A DNA stretch of 64,000 nucleotides from the NCBI GenBank assembly GCA_016490735.1, contig JAEMWC010000251.1, positions 744,001 to 808,000 of the forward strand. Direction: 5' to 3'. The notes beneath the pieces are model-generated. The model searched no databases, had not been told where the DNA came from, and worked only from the letters and a program-made list of their open reading frames with translations. The position numbers and the translations under genes are program-made. The DNA is from Pachyseris speciosa. Lineage: Eukaryota; Cnidaria; Anthozoa; Scleractinia; Pachyseridae. This document shows, piece by piece, positions 54,641 to 61,919 of this stretch (position 1 is the first letter of the stretch; every line of letters begins with the position of its first letter).

Positions 54641-54787
54641 ATATTATAATAATTTATTTTTTATTTTTAATTGATTTTCGACCTGTGTTTAAATATAGTC
54701 AGGAATAATAATATTCTTGGCTACCGTGAGCAAATAACAGTATATACACTGAAGTTTCTTCTATATATATGTTAGATAATTTTCTCT

Positions 54788-55750
54788 TTATAATATTTCT
54801 TTTAAATCCCTAAATGGTATCCAACTGTTAAATTCATCACTATAACCCTTCCACTTCACCAAAGCTTGTTTTTTCTTATAGTCTCTGCGAATGACTTTAT
54901 CGATACGGAAAACATCCTGTCTGGCTTTTAATAATTCAGGTTCATAAAAACTCCCTTCAATATCTTCACCTTTCAGATCCTTTATTTTGTATGTTATTGG
55001 ATTAGTGTATTGAATCTTATCAACTGTGAACACTTCCTCAGTCCAATTTGGTGTATAGCCCTTGTCGAACACATTCCGTTTATACTTAGATATTCGGACC
55101 TTATCACCTATTTTAAATTTTGGTTTCTGTTTTAAAGGGTCCATATCACCATATAGATTAAAGTAAACAGTTCCTTCATTCTTTTTCTTTGAAGCCTCTG
55201 TAGGTGTCATCTTTATGCTTGAATGTTTGGTATTATTATACTTTTTCACTAATTTTGGTAACATGTCTAAATACTGTGTATTACCTTGAACAGTGAACTG
55301 CTTCCACATTTTGGATTTAATTGTCCTATTCCATCTTTCAACCACTGAGGACTTTTCTTCATTCTCAGTTGAGTACATATGTATCCCATTTTTCTCTATA
55401 GGTCTTTCACATGTTTGTTGTAAAACTCTTTTCCCTTGTCGACCCATAAATACTGTGGTTTTCTGCCTTCCTTGAATATTGTTTTGAATGCTTCAGTGAC
55501 AGATTCGCTTTTCTTATCCTTCAATGGGACAATCCAACCATATTTACTGAAGACATCAATAACCATAAGAAGATATCGGTATCCCTTATTCCATTTACTG
55601 AACTGTTGCATTTCAACTAGATCACTTGCCCATATTTCATCAATTTTATTTACAATCACACGCCGCCGAGTGAAATTTCGTTTTATGGGTGCATGTAATT
55701 CATCTGCTAGTTTTTCTTGCCAGTTTTCATCACTCGACGGCTTTTTCCGT
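54788..55750 (-). pseudogene. Polinton DDE integrase with chromodomain, frame-broken
   Basis: The N-terminal frame (to 55396) has IWASDLVEMQ with the first catalytic Asp and LWVDKGKEFYN with the second. The C-terminal frame (55447 to 54788) has SSVVERWNRT with the catalytic Glu, the NTKHSSIKMTPTEA motif, and a chromodomain ending ALVKWKGYSDEFNSW. The two frames overlap at 55396-55447, so one frame change separates the second Asp from the Glu. This is the retroviral-type integrase of Polintons; the chromodomain may steer insertion to modified histones. Upstream the frame runs to about 55750, overlapping the end of the PLA2-like gene. Confidence 0.9.
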
Positions 55751-56354
55751 TTTTTGGAACACCAAGACCTAATTTCTGTTTTTTGTCGATTAAGAATCTA
55801 GCTGTTTGACCCCATTTTGGCATCTCACCATAAGGAATCTGATCAAGTGATTTAATCATTGTTCTATCACAGTCTCCTTTGTCTTTTTTCATGTCATAAC
55901 ATATATCGTGATATGCTGCTATTTCATCTACCTTGTTGTAAGGTTGGACATACCATTTTGTGACCTCACCTGTGTTTTTATCATACTCTAACTGTTTATC
56001 GAGGGGATTATAAGGTCCCATGTATTTATACTTTCCGGGTGTCCATGGGTGTCCATCCAATTTTTGGTTTGGTAGTTTACCGATCATCTTGTGAATGTCA
56101 ATAGCACCGCCGTAATCTAATCCTTTGATATCTGTTTTGTAACGAATATTTGGTCTCACTTTTGTTGAGAGTTGTTTCAAAGCTTCTGACCCAACCTTTG
56201 TAATCACTGGCTTTGCAAGGGAAAGTCCTTTATCAATCAATTGCTTTTGCAGCTTTGGATTTCTCATTGCTTCTGAAGCATAATATCTCCCCATTTCAAC
56301 ACCTTTCTTCGCTAAATAAGGGACTCCATGTTCCAAAAATCCTGTTAGTGCCAT
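55707..56354 (-). CDS. Protein with parvovirus-VP1-like phospholipase A2 domain
   Basis: 215 residues. YMGPYNPLDK (111-120) corresponds to the calcium-binding loop and DEIAAYHDICYD (143-154) to the catalytic HD-x-x-YD helix of viral and secreted PLA2; DCDRTMIKSL follows as in the same Pfam-type family. The N-terminal 100 residues are helical with no signal peptide. In parvoviruses such a domain acts on membranes from within the capsid; the role here is unknown. The last 40-50 bp overlap the integrase frame, and the C-terminus is basic. All key residues are present and the frame is open. Confidence 0.8.
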   Translation of the reverse strand: MALTGFLEHGVPYLAKKGVEMGRYYASEAMRNPKLQKQLIDKGLSLAKPVITKVGSEALKQLSTKVRPNIRYKTDIKGLDYGGAIDIHKMIGKLPNQKLDGHPWTPGKYKYMGPYNPLDKQLEYDKNTGEVTKWYVQPYNKVDEIAAYHDICYDMKKDKGDCDRTMIKSLDQIPYGEMPKWGQTARFLIDKKQKLGLGVPKNGKSRRVMKTGKKN

Positions 56355-56368
56355 ATCTGCGGCTGAAT

Positions 56369-56557
56369 CTAGTATGCCCGCCCCTTCAGACGGGCCAATC
56401 CGTTTCCCAGTCTCTTGACGAATTTAGTCTTTGTTATTCCACATTCAGCACAAGTGCATTTCATCATAGTTCGACCATTTTTTGTCTTTTGATATCTTTC
56501 ACTTCCAGGTACACATTCAGTGATTTTCTTCTGTTTAACACAATATGATTTTACCAT
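56369..56557 (-). CDS. Small Cys-rich Polinton protein
   Basis: 62 residues: YCVKQKKITECVPGSERY then MMKCTCAECGITKTKFVKRL and a Gly/Arg/Lys-rich tail. Cysteines in C...C and C-x-C-x-x-C arrangement suggest one zinc ribbon. It resembles short uncharacterised proteins of large DNA viruses (DUF5679-type, by memory of the pattern). A basic tail suggests nucleic-acid binding. The leader contains TATCTAA. Confidence 0.6.
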   Translation of the reverse strand: MVKSYCVKQKKITECVPGSERYQKTKNGRTMMKCTCAECGITKTKFVKRLGNGLARLKGRAY

Positions 56558-56569
56558 TATACCATTAAG

Positions 56570-56989
56570 TTAGATATTTTTAAAGTAGTCTATGATGAAT
56601 CTGTGATTGACACTCGTATCTGTTGAACTGAATTTGGAGTTGTGTATTGTATCCAGAATAGATCTGCCTTTTTGTCTCTCGAGAAGATAGTACAAACACC
56701 AATATCCACACAAGACTGAATCCCTTTCTTGTATCTCATCACCAGAGTATTCAAGTTGTTTACCGCTTGTAGCCATATATATTTGAACTTCTGTTGGCAT
56801 CATTAAACCGAAAGAGTCAAAGTATTCACAGTATTTATCATTTTTGAAATTCCGGTAACATACCCAATGTGTACCTGGTCCAATTTTGGAATCAAGATTT
56901 ACTATCCCACATTCATTGTTTTTTATTTGTCTAGGAAGATTGTCTCTTGAAAATACTCCTCTAAAATGTTTTATTCCAAGTTGTTTCAC
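56570..56989 (-). CDS. Adenovirus-type maturation cysteine protease
   Basis: 139 residues with the triad in the family's order: GTHWV (His41), EYFDSFG (Asp58), a Gln at 87 for the oxyanion hole and DSVLCGYWC (Cys94). In adenoviruses and Polintons this Ulp1-like protease cuts capsid precursors. No ATG is available at the 5' end: the open frame begins with GTG, and upstream codons (FNHW) are preceded by a TGA, so the start has probably been lost by a small mutation. Core residues are intact. Confidence 0.85.
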   Translation of the reverse strand: MKQLGIKHFRGVFSRDNLPRQIKNNECGIVNLDSKIGPGTHWVCYRNFKNDKYCEYFDSFGLMMPTEVQIYMATSGKQLEYSGDEIQERDSVLCGYWCLYYLLERQKGRSILDTIHNSKFSSTDTSVNHRFIIDYFKNI

Positions 56990-57023
56990 CCAATGATTAA
57001 ATCAAAGTTGGATAAGGGTTTGT

Positions 57024-57878
57024 TTACAAAATGGTTCCTAGTATGGGGATTGAATTGAATGGACTGTCTTTTCCCAGTAGAAGCCCTTTTCCCTTTTTGG
57101 TCTTTTTTTTTTTCATTCCATAACCGATTGGGTTATCCCATGTACCAAAAACAGGTGGGGATTGCCATGGAATCATAGCGTGTTTCCCACCACTTTTATT
57201 TTTATTAACTGCAATGTGATCTGGAACATGAACTGGTAATGACCGTCTAGAACGGCTGTGTTCAACATGCAAACCCTTTCCAGTCAAGGCTTTCATAAGT
57301 AGAGGAATTCCAATACTTGCTAAAAGTGTTCCAAGAAACCCACCAGACTGAGTTTTTGTTGGTTTGATAGCAAGTTGTCCACCAGACTGCATTGCATTTA
57401 CAAGATCAGCCATTTGTCTCACATTTAATAAATTTCCAAAATTCAATAGTTGGGGCAAGTTTTCATTGGGAATAATGAATCCTCCTTTTTGTTTCTTTCC
57501 AAATAGTTTATCAATGCCGAGACTTGCTAATGAAGAAAGAGCACCTGTGGCCAATGCTGGAGCCGCTTTAGCTACTGCCTTACCTGCATATGGTAATAGT
57601 CTTGTTCCAAGTGAAAAAAGACTAGACCAAAGAGAACCTCCATGTACAACCGCCTTTCTGATTTGACTTTTTGATATATTGATATCAGAACCTTTTCCCA
57701 ATCTTTTTGATTTCATTAGTTTGTTGATTTGTCTTTTTGTCAACATAAGTTGATCACCACCAGACAATTCACCATGAGTTAGCCTCAATGTTACCGCTGA
57801 ATTTGATTTAATAGCTTTTGCAAGCTTTTCTTTCTGACCCTGTGATAGTGTCACTCCATGAGGATGATAAGTAGTCAT
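57024..57878 (-). CDS. Putative Polinton minor capsid/core protein
   Basis: 284 residues. It begins MTTYHPHGVTLSQGQKEKL, has LSGGDQLMLTKRQINKL, a Gly/Ala/Leu-rich amphipathic middle (LLPYAGKAVAKAAPALATGA) and a Lys-rich region before a conserved-looking end DSPFNSIPILGTIL. L-S-G-G (38-41) and L-T-G-K-G fit the adenoviral protease consensus (M/I/L)-x-G-G or (M/I/L)-x-G-x-G, so it could be a substrate of the neighbouring protease, like adenovirus pVI or pre-core proteins. The function is inferred; I do not recognise a named family. Confidence 0.55.
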   Translation of the reverse strand: MTTYHPHGVTLSQGQKEKLAKAIKSNSAVTLRLTHGELSGGDQLMLTKRQINKLMKSKRLGKGSDINISKSQIRKAVVHGGSLWSSLFSLGTRLLPYAGKAVAKAAPALATGALSSLASLGIDKLFGKKQKGGFIIPNENLPQLLNFGNLLNVRQMADLVNAMQSGGQLAIKPTKTQSGGFLGTLLASIGIPLLMKALTGKGLHVEHSRSRRSLPVHVPDHIAVNKNKSGGKHAMIPWQSPPVFGTWDNPIGYGMKKKKTKKGKGLLLGKDSPFNSIPILGTIL

Positions 57879-57894
57879 ATAATATATGTTTATA

Positions 57895-58025
57895 CTAAAT
57901 TGTATTTAATATAAATAATGATTTAATTTAATTATTTGATTATTTAATTTAATTATTTAATTATTTAATTTAATTATTTAATTTAATTAATTTGTTTAAT
58001 TAATTTATTTAATTATTTAATTATT
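57895..58025. repeat. AT-only tandem spacer
   Basis: About 130 bp of reiterated AATTTAATTATT words between the capsid gene stop and the preceding gene start, almost without G or C. Such easily melted DNA could hold a promoter or origin-like function, or be simple slippage. Confidence 0.7.
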
Positions 58026-58029
58026 CCAT

Positions 58030-59313
58030 TTACATAGATCTCAGAATCAACTTTCCATCAGTCTTTCTCATCTCAATATCCTGTTCATACAGCACAAGTG
58101 CATACACACTGTAATCATGATCTGCTGCAGCACTTAAAGTGTATTTGAAAGTCAGTTTTGTCATTCCATCTTTTATGTCCTGCTTCTGTTTTGTCAGATC
58201 AAAGTAAATGAAAGGGAATATTGTACCAAAGTTTCCTCTTGTGAGAAGGGTGTTATCACTTAATTCATTTGCAACTTGAACATATTTCAAAACATCTCTG
58301 AATACTCTTGAGGGTTCTGTTGAGGGTTTGTAATGAACCTCTGGATAATCATTTCCATTGCCAACTTCAAGATAACAATCAGTCAAAGTTTTGTCATTAC
58401 CAACAGCAAAAGTGTTATAGAGAAATTTATTGGCTGTCTGAGATGCATCACTTGCATCATTGATGATGAATACAAAGACATGTCTGGGTTTGTTTATTCC
58501 TGTGGAAATACGGAAATTGGCAGTCTGTTGTCTTGTTGAATTGCCTCTCTCAACCATTTCTCTCATGTAAGTCCACTTTCTGTTGTCAAGATACGTGCTC
58601 ATGTACAAAGACTTTCCCGCAGAATTGAAAACAATACGAGGAACTATTAGCTGGAATTTAGTCAGTATCACACGACATTCATCACTAGCCTGCCAAACAA
58701 GATTGTCATCACTCTCAAGTGTTAGGTTCATCTCTACTTTTGAGTTAGGCAAGATTTGATTATAAAGTTCCTTGAAAAATCCATATCTATTTAATGCTAT
58801 CTCTGCATTTACTTCACCACCATCATTAAGCAAAGCTTTACGATCTGAGAATCCTTTGTTATAAGCAGCTTGTGCCACTCTGTTTTCAGCACCTCTGGTG
58901 GTGTCAAGATAGAAGAACTCATTGGTTCCCTGACTTACAGCATAACCCTGTGAATACTCAAGCAATGACTTAATATTTGTGGCTTGGTTAGCATCTCGGC
59001 ATTCATAAACATCGATTCCATTCATTTTTACATTAATGGTGTTAATAAGAGCGTGAACTGAATTAACAATACCATTTTGATCTGCAGCAGCAATATTAGC
59101 TCCATCTGCAAGCTTATTTTCTTTGAAAATAACATTAAAACGGGCATTATACCAGTCAAATGGTGTTGTCTCTCCACTGTTATCAACAACAAATCGGTAA
59201 CCTGTTTTCCTCTGATGGGCATTATTTGCAATCACAGTATTAAGTGCTGTCTCAAGCTCAAAGACAACATCTTCATATCGTTCGATATATTTTGAGTCGC
59301 GATAGTTTGACAT
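58030..59313 (-). CDS. Polinton major capsid protein (double jelly-roll)
   Basis: 427 residues, open from ATG. It has RYEDVVFELETALNTVI and GYRFVVDNSGETTPFDWYNA near the N-terminus and FPFIYFDLTKQ with FKYTLSAAADHDYSVYALVL at the C-terminus, the pattern of the invertebrate Polinton protein commonly annotated as F54H12.2-like and identified as the hexon-like major capsid protein. It would form the trimeric capsomers. The leader has ATCTAACACAATAATAT directly before the ATG. It is one of the few intact genes here. Confidence 0.85.
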   Translation of the reverse strand: MSNYRDSKYIERYEDVVFELETALNTVIANNAHQRKTGYRFVVDNSGETTPFDWYNARFNVIFKENKLADGANIAAADQNGIVNSVHALINTINVKMNGIDVYECRDANQATNIKSLLEYSQGYAVSQGTNEFFYLDTTRGAENRVAQAAYNKGFSDRKALLNDGGEVNAEIALNRYGFFKELYNQILPNSKVEMNLTLESDDNLVWQASDECRVILTKFQLIVPRIVFNSAGKSLYMSTYLDNRKWTYMREMVERGNSTRQQTANFRISTGINKPRHVFVFIINDASDASQTANKFLYNTFAVGNDKTLTDCYLEVGNGNDYPEVHYKPSTEPSRVFRDVLKYVQVANELSDNTLLTRGNFGTIFPFIYFDLTKQKQDIKDGMTKLTFKYTLSAAADHDYSVYALVLYEQDIEMRKTDGKLILRSM

Positions 59314-59337
59314 ATATTATTGTGTTAGATAAAAGTT

Positions 59338-59585
59338 ACTTAATTTTTCGAGGTCTGCCTCTCTTTCTTTTGATCTCACCCCCAGTCTTAATCTCACTCT
59401 CAGTTCCACTTTTTCTCTTTTTCTTGCTTAAAAGTTCTATTATTTTATCACCACCTTTTTTTGCCAGCATGTTCACCAATTGTTGTAGCTGCTTTTTCAG
59501 CTGCTTTTTTTACAGCTGTTTTGGCAATGTCAGTAAAGATGCCTTCACCAATTTGCTCATATTTTTTGTACTCAAACCTCTTCAT
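59338..59585 (-). pseudogene. Small basic Ala/Lys-rich protein, homopolymer frame break
   Basis: From an ATG at 59583-59585 the frame encodes KRFEYKKYEQIGEGIFTDIA and an AVKKAAEKAAT helix, then reads out of frame in a run of seven A (coding strand, about 59456-59462). In the next frame it ends with a KKKRK-type basic stretch and an AT-hook-like KRGRP. One extra A in the run explains it. It may be a core or DNA-packaging protein. It could be intact in the real genome if the run is a sequencing error. Confidence 0.6.
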
Positions 59586-59598
59586 ATAATATTAGGTT

Positions 59599-60384
59599 TT
59601 ATAATTCCACACCTCTCAAGAATAACTCAATATACCAATCTATCCCATTTAAATCAACTGGTTGTCTAGAAGAATCAGTGACATAAAAACGTATTGAGCT
59701 GATTGTGTGTGTTGAGATAGGATTCCATGAAAGAAAACGAGGTTTGTAAGTGAAAGGTAAACTTCTGACGAGATCTGTGACTGGAATAACAGCGATTGTA
59801 TTTGTACTATTGCCATCAACAATGCTATCTATCACATTATCACAATTAATATAAATTTCATCCACTCCTCTTGTAATATCAGGTAGATTTGCTCCATATT
59901 CTGTTGCTGAAACTAATTTTGACTCAAACCCAAGTAGTTTTCTAAATCCAAGATCTCTCAGATCCACACGATAATTTTCATTGAGTTCAATCAAAATGCG
60001 GTATGTTGATAAAACGAAATATATATTGATACCATACTTGAATTTTGATTTGTCTGTTTCAGATGGATTCAGTACATGGCTATTTTTACTCATATACTCA
60101 TGAATGTAACTATTGATATCGTCGTATGAATACATCCCGTCAACGAATGTTATTGTTTCCCAGTTTACACCTTTGTCATGGCTATATTTCATTTGATTAT
60201 TCCCAAAAGATTGTCTGATGTTATACCAACTGTATGTCATATTGATAACATTCACAGCCATTTCATATTTCAAATCATTCGTTAATTTGATAGGTGTATT
60301 GAATCTTTTTTCAAAATCATGACTCTTACTAACACCAATTTTGTCTCTGTTTTTACTGTTGAATCGTAATGAAATTTCTGTCAT
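59599..60384 (-). CDS. Polinton minor capsid (penton, single jelly-roll) protein
   Basis: 261 residues beginning MTEISLRFNSKNRDKIG, with VNVINMTYSWYNIRQSFGNN, FKYGINIYFVLSTYRILIEL and the C-terminal SSIRFYVTDSSRQPVDLNG. The beta-rich sequence, size and position next to the major capsid gene match the Polinton penton protein that closes capsid vertices. No damage is seen. The leader has the TATCTAA motif (60396-60402 on the other strand). Confidence 0.8.
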   Translation of the reverse strand: MTEISLRFNSKNRDKIGVSKSHDFEKRFNTPIKLTNDLKYEMAVNVINMTYSWYNIRQSFGNNQMKYSHDKGVNWETITFVDGMYSYDDINSYIHEYMSKNSHVLNPSETDKSKFKYGINIYFVLSTYRILIELNENYRVDLRDLGFRKLLGFESKLVSATEYGANLPDITRGVDEIYINCDNVIDSIVDGNSTNTIAVIPVTDLVRSLPFTYKPRFLSWNPISTHTISSIRFYVTDSSRQPVDLNGIDWYIELFLRGVEL

Positions 60385-60390
60385 ATACTT

Positions 60391-60606
60391 TTACATTAGA
60401 TATTTCATCATTATTTTATTAAGCTCCTCGTTTCCAACAATACCCAGTCTGCTTAATACATGTAATATATTTACAAACTCATTTCTGACTTTTGCGCTAT
60501 TATTACCAGCAAAAATAGACCCACCAAGTAACTGTAAACGTGAAAGCAAGTCACCAATATTATTATAATGAACAACACCTGCTCCATATTGTTTTCTCTT
60601 TCTCAT
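60391..60606 (-). CDS. Small Polinton protein of unknown function
   Basis: 71 residues: basic N-terminus (MRKRKQYGAG), then two predicted helices rich in Leu/Ile (GDLLSRLQLLGGSIFAG). L-L-G-G fits the adenoviral-type protease consensus. Its ATG overlaps the TGA that ends the upstream coiled-coil gene's alternative frame (ATGA), a coupling typical of compact genomes. Confidence 0.55.
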   Translation of the reverse strand: MRKRKQYGAGVVHYNNIGDLLSRLQLLGGSIFAGNNSAKVRNEFVNILHVLSRLGIVGNEELNKIMMKYLM

Positions 60607-61230
60607 TCCTTCCCTGTTTTGTATTTGTAAGAAGTCAATACATCTTCAATCGTTTCTCTGTATTTTTTTAAAGTTTGTATCTCTCGATTATAAGATTGTT
60701 TATCTTCTTGTGTTTTTGCATTGACTTTTTTCTTCCTATTTCTTTAGCTGTTTTCCAGCTTTTTTCTTTTCTTCAAGAAGTTTTTGTGGGCTGACTTGAG
60801 TTAAATCATTTGGTTTCAAAAACTTATAATTTTTTAATATAATTCTGTCATCTTTATCGAAATTGTTATCGATCGCTAATATGGCGGTTTTCCCATCCTT
60901 ATCTTTATCTTCTTTAGGTGCTTCAATGGCTAAAGGAAGTTCTGTTTCCATTGTAATTGCTCTGCGATTAGCTTCAATAACATCATCAAGTCCTTGTGTT
61001 AAAGCCTGTTGATTCTTTTTCAACTGTTCAATAACTTCATCCTGTTTCTTGTCAACACTTTCTTTCACACTCTTCTGGACATCAATAGAGGGTTTCAGTA
61101 ATTCTGAGGTTGTATCATATGCATCCTGTTTTCTGTTTTCATAAGTCTTGATAACCTCACGAACTTCTCTTGTTTTATTTCCAGCTTCAATTCCACTTTT
61201 GAGAAGCCTTTTCATACGTTCTATATCCAT
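60604..61230 (-). pseudogene. Polinton coiled-coil protein, frame change near the 3' end
   Basis: ATG at 61228-61230 (MDIERMKRLLKSG). A long coiled coil with VDKKQDEVIEQLKKNQQ is followed by a charged region (EDKDKDGKTAILAID). In the starting frame it stops at 60736, but after a change near 60750, in T-rich runs, another frame continues about 45 codons (KVNAKTQEDKQSYNREIQTL) and stops exactly on the next gene's ATG. So the true gene likely ended at 60604. The function is unknown; a scaffold or minor virion part is possible. Confidence 0.6.
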
Positions 61231-61266
61231 ATACAATTGTGTTAGACTAATCTAAACTATTAACAT
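61231..61266. promoter_or_regulatory. 36-bp divergent promoter region
   Basis: Only 36 bp separate the ATGs of the coiled-coil gene (minus) and the ATPase (plus). The centre is a near-palindrome TTAGACTAATCTAA, which puts a TCTAA word in front of each gene, the same motif seen before other genes of the element. Confidence 0.6.
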
Positions 61267-61908
61267 ATGGAAATTCCAAATTATGATATCGTTCAGAATT
61301 CAAATAATTCATTCAGACAGTTGTATCCGTATATGCCAAAAGATACATTCAGAATGTTATTGGCTGGAAATTCTGGATCTGGAAAGACAACATTGTTTTT
61401 GCATTTGATTATGGAACCGTTAGTCTATTATGATCAAATACATCTATACGCCAAAAACTTGGATCAAGACAAATATCAATATTTACAGCAAGTGATGGAT
61501 GGAATAAGCAAACAAGTTGGTTACCCCGTTTTAGTTTGTAGCCAAGATGAAATTTTACCCGTTGAACAAATCAAAGACACTGATTTACAGCGACTGGTTG
61601 TGTTTGATGATTTTGTGACTGATAAAAAACAAGATCAAATCATAAGCTATTTCATTCAGGGTCGCCACAAAAATTGTTCAGTTCTGTACCTAACACAATC
61701 CTTCTACGGTTGCCCAAAATCTGTTAGACTTAATTGTAGCCATTTCTGTCTTTATGATTTCCCATCCACAAGAGAGAGAAATATTATCTCACAAGAACTT
61801 GCAATCGACAAGCAAAAGTATATTGAAGCAACAAAAAAACCGTATTCCTTCTGTTATGTTGACAAACCAATGAAAACAGTGAAGAGAAATTTTTACGGCG
61901 TTATCTAA
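61267..61908 (+). CDS. FtsK/HerA-type genome packaging ATPase
   Basis: 213 residues. Walker A GNSGSGKT (34-41), Walker B LVVFDD (110-115), and a conserved SVLYLTQSFYGCPKSVRLN-type sensor region. Together with LYAKNLDQD this matches the A32-like packaging ATPase of Polintons, adintoviruses and NCLDVs, which pumps DNA into the capsid. Open and apparently intact; the first gene of the plus-strand pair. Confidence 0.85.
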   Translation: MEIPNYDIVQNSNNSFRQLYPYMPKDTFRMLLAGNSGSGKTTLFLHLIMEPLVYYDQIHLYAKNLDQDKYQYLQQVMDGISKQVGYPVLVCSQDEILPVEQIKDTDLQRLVVFDDFVTDKKQDQIISYFIQGRHKNCSVLYLTQSFYGCPKSVRLNCSHFCLYDFPSTRERNIISQELAIDKQKYIEATKKPYSFCYVDKPMKTVKRNFYGVI

Positions 61909-61919
61909 TCTAATATTAT

